Shown here one piece after another: positions 1 through 5,601 of a DNA stretch of 10,068 bases. The first letter of the stretch is position 1. Each line of letters starts with the position of its first letter. The stretch covers positions 1 to 10,068 of the forward strand of contig CAMONF010000158.1 of the NCBI GenBank assembly GCA_946620335.1, given 5' to 3'. A program made the translations under genes and the position numbers. This DNA comes from an uncultured Clostridia bacterium. Lineage in GTDB: Bacteria > Bacillota > Clostridia > Lachnospirales > Lachnospiraceae. The notes under the pieces are model-generated. The model was given only the letters and a program-made list of their open reading frames with translations. It did no database searches and had not been told where the DNA came from.

Positions 1-924
1 CTCCACCTGGTCAGCCAGACCGGCGGCCACCAGGTTCTTGGCCACATAGCGGGCGGCGTAAGCCGCGGACCGGTCGACCTTGGTGCAGTCCTTGCCGGAG
101 AAGGCGCCGCCGCCGTGGCGGGCATAGCCGCCGTAGGTGTCGACGATGATCTTGCGGCCGGTGAGGCCGGCATCTCCGGCGGGTCCGCCGATGACGAAGC
201 GGCCGGTGGGATTGATGTAGAAGCGCGTGGCGTCGTCGATCATCTCCTTCGGGAGAACCGGATCGAAGACATACTTTTTGATATCCTCATGGATCTGCTC
301 CTGGGAGACTTCAGCGTCGTGCTGGGTGGAGAGCACGACAGCCTCAAGGCGGCTGGGCTTTCCATTTTCATCGTACTCCACAGAGACCTGGGACTTTCCA
401 TCCGCCCTCAGGTAGGGCAGGGTGCCGTCCTTTCGGACCTTGGTCAGCTGGAGGCAGAGCTTGTGGGCCAGGGAGATGGGATAGGGCATGAGCTCCGGAG
501 TCTCGTTGGTGGCGTAGCCGAACATCATTCCCTGGTCACCGGCGCCGATGGCACCGATCTGCTCGTCGGACATTTCACTCTCCCTCGCCTCCAGGGCCTT
601 GTCGACGCCCATGGCGATGTCGGGAGACTGCTGGTCCACGGCCACCATGACCGCGCAGGTGTTGCCGTCGAAGCCCTTGTCGGAGCTGTCGTAGCCGATC
701 TCCTTGATGGTCTCTCTGGCGATGGCCTGGTAGTCGATCCGGGCCTTTGTTGTGATTTCCCCGGTAATGAGGACAAATCCGGTGCAGGTGACCGTCTCAC
801 AGGCCACGCGGCTCATGGGATCCTGGGCCATGCACTCGTCCAGGATAGCGTCGGAGATGGCGTCGCAGATTTTGTCCGGATGTCCTTCTGTCACAGATTC
901 AGAGGTAAATAATCTTTTTTCCAT
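1..924 (-). CDS. metK: S-adenosylmethionine synthetase (MetK), C-terminus beyond the window
   Basis: Makes S-adenosylmethionine from methionine and ATP in the cytoplasm, releasing phosphate and pyrophosphate. The visible 308 codons begin MEKRLFTSESVTEGHPDK. They contain the ATP-binding GHPDK motif near residue 15, the signature GAGDQGMMFGYA near residues 127-138 and the glycine-rich GGGAFSGKD loop near 270. The family runs to about 390-400 residues, so roughly 85-90 C-terminal residues lie outside the window. The loop reads GKDCTKVDRS, with Cys where many bacteria have Pro. I believe this is a normal variant in clostridia. The ATG at 924 is chosen because it gives the usual family N-terminus. 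Its nearest Shine-Dalgarno-like run (AAGGA, 939-943) is 14 nt away, while a perfect AGGAGGT lies farther up (see separate entry). A riboswitch and terminator precede it, so it is probably transcribed separately from hslO. Confidence 0.98.
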   Translation of the reverse strand, partial: MEKRLFTSESVTEGHPDKICDAISDAILDECMAQDPMSRVACETVTCTGFVLITGEITTKARIDYQAIARETIKEIGYDSSDKGFDGNTCAVMVAVDQQSPDIAMGVDKALEARESEMSDEQIGAIGAGDQGMMFGYATNETPELMPYPISLAHKLCLQLTKVRKDGTLPYLRADGKSQVSVEYDENGKPSRLEAVVLSTQHDAEVSQEQIHEDIKKYVFDPVLPKEMIDDATRFYINPTGRFVIGGPAGDAGLTGRKIIVDTYGGYARHGGGAFSGKDCTKVDRSAAYAARYVAKNLVAAGLADQVE

Positions 925-969
925 GTAGTAAAATATGATCCTTTCCGCCCCTTCGGGCAAAGACTGCTT

Positions 970-976
970 ACCTCCT
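970..976 (-). promoter_or_regulatory. Strong Shine-Dalgarno site AGGAGGT, displaced from the metK ATG
   Basis: A perfect AGGAGGT lies about 45 nt before the annotated metK ATG, too far for normal initiation there. Nine nucleotides after it is a TTG (958-960) in frame with metK and with no stop between. Using it would add 12 residues (LPEGAERIIFYY). A short stem, GCCC-GAAG-GGGC (947-958), sits between the site and the ATG. Either metK starts at the TTG, or the stem shortens the effective distance to the ATG. The family N-terminus favours the ATG. Confidence 0.6.
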
Positions 977-999
977 GTGTACGGTATCTTTTCTTTGAT

Positions 1000-1031
1000 A
1001 AAAAACAGTCCGCAGTTGGGACCGCGGACTG
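1000..1031 (-). terminator. Intrinsic terminator of the SAM riboswitch expression platform
   Basis: On the minus strand, CAGUCCGCGGU pairs with ACUGCGGACUG across a CCCA loop. This gives 11 base pairs, one of them G-U, followed directly by UUUUUU. It lies 19 nt after the riboswitch aptamer and about 75 nt before metK, the arrangement of a transcriptional OFF switch: SAM bound, terminator forms, metK silent. I could not identify the competing antiterminator with confidence. Confidence 0.92.
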
Positions 1032-1049
1032 ATATTCATCACACAATTC

Positions 1050-1147
1050 CCTTATTGTTCGATTGCTCGCTTGAGGTTGGCACCTTCCCTTTCGGGAGGT
1101 TGTCACGGCTTCGCAGACCCTCTAAGTCTCCACCGTTCTGAATAAAG
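1050..1147 (-). promoter_or_regulatory. SAM riboswitch aptamer (SAM-I clan) upstream of metK
   Basis: A four-way fold can be built by eye on the minus strand. P1 is CUUUAUU (1141-1147) with AAUAAGG (1050-1056). P2a is ACGGU (1132-1136) with GCCGU (1105-1109), followed by a kink-turn-like GGA/UGCGA. P2b is GAC/GUC with loop UUAGAGG. P3 is ACCU-CCC-GAAA-GGG-A-AGGU (1082-1100). P4 is CGA-GCAA-UCG (1060-1069). The loop bases GAGG (1119-1122) can pair with CCUC (1073-1076), matching the conserved pseudoknot. The junction ACAACC ... GGUGCCAA matches the SAM-I/SAM-IV core. The core differs from typical SAM-I in reading GACAACC instead of GGCAACC and in its P2 sequence. Its position before metK with a terminator after it supports SAM as the ligand. 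Subclass assignment (SAM-I versus SAM-I/IV variant) needs a covariance search. Confidence 0.88.
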
Positions 1148-1213
1148 GTAAGCATATCAATATGAAGTTGTATGAGCCGTAAAATGAAAGCCCGACTCTA
1201 TAGGCTGAGACCA

Positions 1214-1242
1214 AAGATAGCACAGCTTGCGCTTCCTTGCAA
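1214..1242 (-). promoter_or_regulatory. Possible promoter of the metK leader
   Basis: The minus strand shows TTGCAA, 17 bp, then TATCTT, which would start transcription near 1207, about 60 nt before the aptamer. The -10 box has two mismatches. A perfect 7-bp inverted repeat (AGCTTGC, 8 nt, GCAAGCT; 1224-1245) overlaps it and could be an operator or just a stem. No U-tract follows it on either strand, so it does not look like the hslO terminator. I see nothing else firm between hslO and the riboswitch. Confidence 0.3.
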
Positions 1243-1323
1243 GCTTCAAAAATAACTTTGTGTATATAGGTCACTTTGGCGCCGGAAATGTCCTGTTTTT
1301 GGGCAAAACGCCTGAGGCCACGC

Positions 1324-2205
1324 TCAGTGGGTGCAGCGCTTGAGGATCTCCTTCATCTCATCCACCGTGAAGACGTAATCCGTGTTGCAGAAGCCGCAGT
1401 TCAAGGTCTCCTCCTTGCCGTCCGCGATGATGTTCATGAGCTCCTTGCGGCCCAGGGCGATCAGGGCCTGGGTCACCCGCTCCCGGGAGCAGTTGCACTT
1501 GAAGGCCACAGGCATGGAATCGTTGATTTCAAGGTCCAAATCGCCCAGCAGGGCCTCCAGCATGGTCTCCGGCGTGCCGCCGTTTCTCAGCATATCCGTG
1601 ACGGAGCCCACGGATACAGCCTTCCGCTCCAGCGCTGCAATGACATCCTCCGGGCAGTCCGGCATGACCTGAATGATATACCCGCCCGTCTCCCGGACAG
1701 TGTTGTCCTTATTCATGAGGACGCCCAGCGCCACGATGGACGGCACCTGCTCGCTCAGGGCGAAATAGTAGGCGATGTCCTGGGCAATCTCGCCGGTCTG
1801 GATGTCCACCTGGCCCGCGTAAGGCTCCTTGAGGCCAGTATCCCGCAGCACGTGGAGCAGACCCTTGCCCACGGCTCCGCCGACGTCAAAATGTCCGAAC
1901 TGGTTGGGCGGCAGGACGACATCCGGGTGGTCCACATATCCTTTGACGGTACCCTGGGAGGTGGCTGTGACGGTGATGCCGCCCAGCGGGCCGTCGCCCC
2001 GGAACTGGATGGTCAGAAGGTCGGTGTCATTTTTCATCATGGCGCCCATCATGAGGCCGGCTGCCATGGTCCGGCCCAGGGCGGCGGAGGCCACCGGGCT
2101 TAGATTGTGGGCCTTCCTGGCATACTCTGTGACGCCGCGGGATGAAACCGCGAAGGCTCTGACGAACTGGTGGGCGGCGGTCGCCCGGATCATATAGTCT
2201 CTCAA
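1324..2205 (-). CDS. hslO: Hsp33 redox-regulated molecular chaperone
   Basis: Cytoplasmic holdase that is inactive when reduced with zinc bound and becomes active on oxidation or unfolding stress. The 293-residue product has the family length and pattern: SAALGRTMAAGLMMGAMM near residue 40, YVDHP, GQVDI and SEQVPS in the core, and the C-terminal zinc-switch cysteines as CNC (237, 239) and CGFC (270, 273), all four present. The start is TTG at 2205, with AGGAGG seven nucleotides upstream. An ATG four codons later has no site of its own, and homologues begin at about the TTG. The TTG overlaps the stop codon of the radical SAM gene (TTGA), so the two are translationally coupled. The gene ends about 175 nt before the metK riboswitch with no obvious terminator. 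Confidence 0.96.
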   Translation of the reverse strand: MRDYMIRATAAHQFVRAFAVSSRGVTEYARKAHNLSPVASAALGRTMAAGLMMGAMMKNDTDLLTIQFRGDGPLGGITVTATSQGTVKGYVDHPDVVLPPNQFGHFDVGGAVGKGLLHVLRDTGLKEPYAGQVDIQTGEIAQDIAYYFALSEQVPSIVALGVLMNKDNTVRETGGYIIQVMPDCPEDVIAALERKAVSVGSVTDMLRNGGTPETMLEALLGDLDLEINDSMPVAFKCNCSRERVTQALIALGRKELMNIIADGKEETLNCGFCNTDYVFTVDEMKEILKRCTH

Positions 2206-3149
2206 CTTAATACCTCCTGTCTCAGGACGCCTTCGCCGCGGAAGGAAGGGATAAAACTCTCCTCCGCCGTGGGGCCTTCCTGAATGTATGCATTTTCCAT
2301 TCCGATGGAGAGGGCGTAATCCACGACGCGGCCGTACTCGCGCCTCGTGACCCGCCTTGCCAGCTCAGGGAAATGAACCCCGATCCCCTCCATAGGCGTA
2401 TATTGGTTCATAATGCTGACGTAGATGTCATTTCCGTAGGTCTCGTGAAGATATCTCAGGATCTCCTTCGCCTCCCGGACATGCCCCGGCAGGACCATGT
2501 GGCGAACGATGGTTCCTCTCTGCATCATTCCCCGGTCGTCGAAGCGGGGAGCACCGGTGATGGCCACCATCTCCTCGATGGCGGCTGTGGCCACAGCAAA
2601 GTAATCGGATGCCCGGGAATAGCGGGCCGCGGTCTCTGGCTCAAAATACTTGAGGTCCGGGAGAAACAGATCCACCGTCCCTGCAAGGCTTCGGATGGTC
2701 TCCCGCGTCTCATAGCTACCGGTGTTATAGAGGACCGGAATCGAAAGTCCCTCGGCGCGGGCCTTCCGCACAGCCTCGATGATCTGCGGCACGTAATGGG
2801 TGGGCGTCACCAGGTTGATATTGTTGGCCCCTTGGGCAGCCAGCTCCAGAAAGATTTCCGACAGCCGCTCCACCGTGACGGGAACCCCTTCCCGGCCGAG
2901 GGCGATGGACCGATTCTGACAGAAGACGCAGCGGAGGGGGCAGCCGGTGAAAAAGACGGCGCCCGAGCCCTCCTTGCCGGATATGCAGGGCTCCTCCCAC
3001 ATGTGGAGGGCGGCCCGGCCGGCACGGATCTCCGCGGTCATCCCGCAGTAGCCCGGCTGCTGGGCATTTCGCAGGGCGCCGCAGGACCTGGCGCAGAGGC
3101 GGCAGGCCTCCATTTCAGAAAAGACCGGGTCCGGTCTGGTCTGGGTCAT
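2202..3149 (-). CDS. PflX-like radical SAM protein (COG1313)
   Basis: A 315-residue protein of the radical SAM superfamily, related to pyruvate formate-lyase activating enzymes. The iron-sulfur motif is GCPLRCVFCQN, with C70, C74 and C77 in CxxxCxxC spacing. An extra N-terminal cysteine set, CRLCARSC (16, 19, 23) plus C35, precedes it, as in the COG1313 'PflX' group. Further conserved blocks are NLVTPTHY, LPDLKY and NQYTP. The substrate of this family is not known to me, and no glycyl-radical enzyme lies in the window, so I would not call it a pyruvate formate-lyase activase. Start ATG 3149 has GGAG and AGG upstream. It lies 265 nt after murA and overlaps hslO by 4 nt, so both are probably on one transcript. 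Pairing with Hsp33 may reflect a shared redox theme, but that is inference. Confidence 0.9.
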   Translation of the reverse strand: MTQTRPDPVFSEMEACRLCARSCGALRNAQQPGYCGMTAEIRAGRAALHMWEEPCISGKEGSGAVFFTGCPLRCVFCQNRSIALGREGVPVTVERLSEIFLELAAQGANNINLVTPTHYVPQIIEAVRKARAEGLSIPVLYNTGSYETRETIRSLAGTVDLFLPDLKYFEPETAARYSRASDYFAVATAAIEEMVAITGAPRFDDRGMMQRGTIVRHMVLPGHVREAKEILRYLHETYGNDIYVSIMNQYTPMEGIGVHFPELARRVTRREYGRVVDYALSIGMENAYIQEGPTAEESFIPSFRGEGVLRQEVLS

Positions 3150-3304
3150 ACTTTACCTGATCTCCTTTTCTCCTGTCAGCCATTGTCCGGCTTTTATTTT
3201 CACGCCTGATTCGGCAGACATGACGGCTTTTTCTGCTCTCACTCCACATGCCCCGGCAAAGCAGGCAGCCTTCCTGCACACCGATCCAAATATGCATAGA
3301 AAGA

Positions 3305-3362
3305 GCTGTCGCGCCAGGTACATGTCATACGCCTTGGTATGGCACATACCTGGGACGACAGC
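3305..3362 (-). repeat. Long imperfect hairpin between murA and the radical SAM gene
   Basis: Two 26-nt arms flank a 6-nt loop. The outer GCTGTCG/CGACAGC and the inner CCAGGTA/TACCTGG and CATAC/GTATG blocks are perfect. In minus-strand RNA the arm differences are three G-U wobbles and two mismatches (C-C and C-A). In plus-strand RNA two of those wobbles become A-C mismatches. This favours a function in the minus transcript. The lower arm is followed by UCUUUCUAU, a weak U-tract, so it may be a poor terminator or attenuator after murA, or a processing/stability hairpin. The rest of the 265-nt gap (3150-3414) shows no gene. A TTGACG at 3365-3370 could be a -35 element, but no good -10 follows. 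Confidence 0.7.
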
Positions 3363-3414
3363 CCCGTCAATACAGTTACTCCTTAAGGCCCCGATGGGCC
3401 CAGCGGCTACAGCG

Positions 3415-4710
3415 TCAGGAGACGCCGCCCAGCCTGAACTTCTCAACCTCCCGCTCAGAGGAGACGGTCTTGATTTCCGCGCCGAGGGAGCGGAGCTTAC
3501 CGTCGAAATCCTCGTAACCCCGGAGGATATAGACTATGTCATCGATCACCGTGACGCCCTCGGCGGAAAGGCCCGCAATCACGAGAGCAGCGCCGGCGCG
3601 AAGGTCGGGCGAGGAAACCCTGGCACTGGTCAGGGAGGGAACGCCGTCGATGATGGCTGTGTGGCTGTCCACCTTGATGTTGGCGCCCATTCTGGCCAGC
3701 TCATCCACGTACTTGAAGCGATTCTCGAAAATACTCTCGGTAACGATGGAGGTTCCCTGGGCCAGGGCCAGCACCACCGTCATCTGCGGCTGCATATCCG
3801 TCGGGAATCCGGGATAAGGCTGGGTGGTCACATGGGTCCTCTGGAGACGTCTGGCCGCCACGACGCGGACAGAGGCGTCGAACTCCTCGACCTCGCAGCC
3901 GATCTCCAGGAGCTTGGCGGAGATGGCTTCCAGGTGCTTGGGGATGACGTTCTTGACGATGATATCACCCTTGGTAGCCGCTGCCGCCATCATGAAAGTA
4001 CCTGCCTCGATCATGTCGGGCACGATGGTGTAGGAGCAGCCGTGGAAGGAGGTGACGCCATTGATCTTGATCCGGCTGGTGCCGGCACCGCGGATATCGG
4101 CGCCCATGCTGTTCAGGAAGTTGGCCACGTCGACGACGTGGGGCTCCTTGGCGGCATTCTCAATGGTGGTCCGGCCGACGGCCCTGGAGGCTGCCATCAT
4201 GATGTTGATGGTCGCGCCGACGGAGACCTTGTCGAGGAAGATGGACGTCCCCCGCATGTAATCGCAGGAGGCCATGATTGTGCCATGCTCGATCTTCACG
4301 TCGCAGCCCAGGGCCCTGAAGCCCTTTAAGTGCTGGTCGATGGGCCGGCTGCCGATATTGCAGCCGCCGGGAAGCGGAACGTTGGCACTGTTGTACTTGC
4401 CCAGAAGGGCGCCCAGAAGGTAGTAGGATGCCCGGATCTTCTTGATATATTCGTACTCCACGCAGCAGTCGTGGATGGTAGAGCCATTGATCTTGACGGT
4501 ATGGCGGTCGATGCGGTCTACGTGAGCTCCGATCCCCGCGATGGATTCCAGAAGGACGTTCACGTCGTTGACATCCGGAAGGTTTTCAAGCGTCACACAC
4601 TGGTCGGCCATGATGGCAGCAGAAATAATCGGCAACGCCGCATTCTTGGCGCCGGCGATCTCCACCTCCCCTGCCAGTGGATTTCCGCCTCTTATGACAT
4701 ATTGATTCAT
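3415..4710 (-). CDS. murA: UDP-N-acetylglucosamine 1-carboxyvinyltransferase (MurA)
   Basis: Catalyses the first committed step of peptidoglycan synthesis, transferring enolpyruvate from phosphoenolpyruvate to UDP-GlcNAc in the cytoplasm. The 431-residue length is typical. Visible signatures are the AGAKNAALP block with K22 and N23, the catalytic loop PGGCNIGSRPIDQH with the active-site cysteine at 117, D305 in PTDMQPQ and R397 in LRGYED. The cysteine is retained, so fosfomycin sensitivity is expected; the Asp-for-Cys resistance form is not present. Many Firmicutes carry two MurA paralogues, and I cannot tell which this is. Start ATG 4710 gives the usual N-terminus. Its ribosome site (AAGGGA, about 12 nt upstream) is loosely spaced. 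A structured leader of about 210 nt precedes it. Confidence 0.98.
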   Translation of the reverse strand: MNQYVIRGGNPLAGEVEIAGAKNAALPIISAAIMADQCVTLENLPDVNDVNVLLESIAGIGAHVDRIDRHTVKINGSTIHDCCVEYEYIKKIRASYYLLGALLGKYNSANVPLPGGCNIGSRPIDQHLKGFRALGCDVKIEHGTIMASCDYMRGTSIFLDKVSVGATINIMMAASRAVGRTTIENAAKEPHVVDVANFLNSMGADIRGAGTSRIKINGVTSFHGCSYTIVPDMIEAGTFMMAAAATKGDIIVKNVIPKHLEAISAKLLEIGCEVEEFDASVRVVAARRLQRTHVTTQPYPGFPTDMQPQMTVVLALAQGTSIVTESIFENRFKYVDELARMGANIKVDSHTAIIDGVPSLTSARVSSPDLRAGAALVIAGLSAEGVTVIDDIVYILRGYEDFDGKLRSLGAEIKTVSSEREVEKFRLGGVS

Positions 4711-4855
4711 ATGGAATGATTTCCCTTCTATTGTTTTAGCTCCGTTGACCGGAGGCCCGCGCCCTCCCCTAAGGCCGGTGCAAAGGTGTCCGCTATCTCT
4801 GGATTTTCTTCCTGCCGGAATCGGGTCTGTAACCCCTCAGACCGCTCCGGGCGCT
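4711..4855 (-). promoter_or_regulatory. GC-rich structured leader of murA
   Basis: No gene is seen here. The minus RNA can form a local hairpin: CCGGA (4846-4850) with UCCGG (4815-4819), enclosing GGUCUG/CAGACC (4838-4843 with 4824-4829). Two long-range pairings compete with it and with each other: GCGCCC (4849-4854) with GGGCGC (4759-4764), and CCGGAG (4845-4850) with CUCCGG (4749-4754). Their 5' strands share bases, so they cannot form together. This looks like a possible switch, but GC-rich DNA makes such pairings easily and no known riboswitch class is recognised. Confidence 0.4.
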
Positions 4856-4858
4856 CAT

Positions 4859-4887
4859 AAAAAAATTTCTGTCAGAAACAGAAATTT
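4859..4887 (-). terminator. Intrinsic terminator after the flavin reductase gene, inside the putative murA leader
   Basis: A perfect 10-bp stem, AAATTTCTGT/ACAGAAATTT, with a 5-nt loop is followed on the minus strand by a run of T. No T-run follows on the plus strand, so it acts on minus-strand transcripts. It lies about 80 nt past the stop of the flavin reductase gene and ends that operon. The candidate murA promoter lies between that stop and this terminator, so murA transcripts from it must read through. Confidence 0.85.
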
Positions 4888-4927
4888 AACATATTTGAAA
4901 AAAAAGCGCAATAGTGAACACCCCTAT

Positions 4928-4956
4928 ATAATAGCTTAAAAAAGCCTTTTTGTAAA
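4928..4956 (-). promoter_or_regulatory. Candidate sigma-A promoter for murA
   Basis: TTTACA (4951-4956), 17 bp, then TATTAT (4928-4933): five of six consensus bases in each box with ideal spacing. Transcription would start near 4921 with GGGG. It begins 13 nt after the flavin reductase stop and is the best promoter I can find upstream of murA. The nearby run of A and T makes a chance match more likely than elsewhere. Confidence 0.55.
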
Positions 4957-4968
4957 TGACTTCTGTCC

Positions 4969-5592
4969 TTAATGAAAGTTTTCGTAATCTTTCCGCTTTT
5001 TTCTCCCTTTTTTCATAAGAGATGGCCCTTTTTTCTTCCGCACGCTCCATCCAAAGGTCCCATGGGACTTTCCAAGCCCGCAATATTCCCCGTGGCTGTA
5101 CACCAGCGGCCGACAATCCGAGAAATGAAAACCTCCCTGCTCGTCCACAAACGACTCCTCCACATGCACCGCCAGCACATCGGCGATGAACATGGTGTGG
5201 GATCCCAGCTCCTCAGTCTTATTGACCTTGCACTCAATGGAGACAGGCGCCTCCGCCAGCATAGGGCAATCTGTGTGAGGCGCTGTCTCTACGGTGAGAT
5301 TCATAGCTTTGAACTTGTCTTCATTTTTCCCGCTGCGGACGCCGCAGTAGTCAGTCGCACGGGCCAGGTCCTCGCCAGGTACGTTCACCACGAAGACGCC
5401 GGTCGCCATGATATTCTCGTAAGTCTTTCTGGACGGCCGCAGGGAAATGCTCAGCATGGGCGGGTTGGTGCAGACTGTGCCGCACCAGGCCACCGTGCAC
5501 ACATCGGGCACGCCATCCCCGCTCTTGGATGTCACCAGCACGGCCGGCAGCGGGTAGAGCATGTTGCCGGCCTTCCACTCTGTCTTTGCCAT
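4969..5592 (-). CDS. Flavin reductase-like FMN-binding protein (flavoredoxin type)
   Basis: A 207-residue protein of the flavin reductase-like, split-barrel FMN-binding family (COG1853). It begins with the typical LYPLPAVLVTS strand, followed by a NPPMLSISLRPSRKTYENI block (about residues 43-61) that binds FMN in relatives, then FVVNVP (67-72) and a DYCG...DKF segment (81-94). The family C-terminal GTFGWSVRKK is present and is followed by about 17 extra, very basic residues. Members include NAD(P)H:flavin oxidoreductases and flavoredoxins; the electron donor and partner here are unknown. Start ATG 5592 has GAGGAAGG just upstream. It lies 9 nt after the pyrophosphatase gene, last in a four-gene operon that ends at a clear terminator. 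Confidence 0.9.
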   Translation of the reverse strand: MAKTEWKAGNMLYPLPAVLVTSKSGDGVPDVCTVAWCGTVCTNPPMLSISLRPSRKTYENIMATGVFVVNVPGEDLARATDYCGVRSGKNEDKFKAMNLTVETAPHTDCPMLAEAPVSIECKVNKTEELGSHTMFIADVLAVHVEESFVDEQGGFHFSDCRPLVYSHGEYCGLGKSHGTFGWSVRKKKGPSLMKKGRKKRKDYENFH

Positions 5593-5601
5593 ATGCCTTC
5601 C

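Noticed and set aside
115..912. 265-codon plus-strand open frame
   Set aside because: Antisense shadow of metK, whose own frame has every family motif.
3153..3446. 97-codon minus-strand frame filling the murA to radical SAM gap
   Set aside because: It overlaps the end of murA, crosses the long hairpin, and has no recognisable domain or convincing ribosome site.
3220..4329. 369-codon plus-strand open frame
   Set aside because: It is antisense to murA, rich in Gly, Asp, His and Val in the pattern of a reversed GC-rich gene, and resembles no family.
4934..4950. AAAAAGGCTTTTTT as a terminator
   Set aside because: The palindrome has no loop and almost no GC pairs; it is better read as the spacer of the candidate murA promoter.
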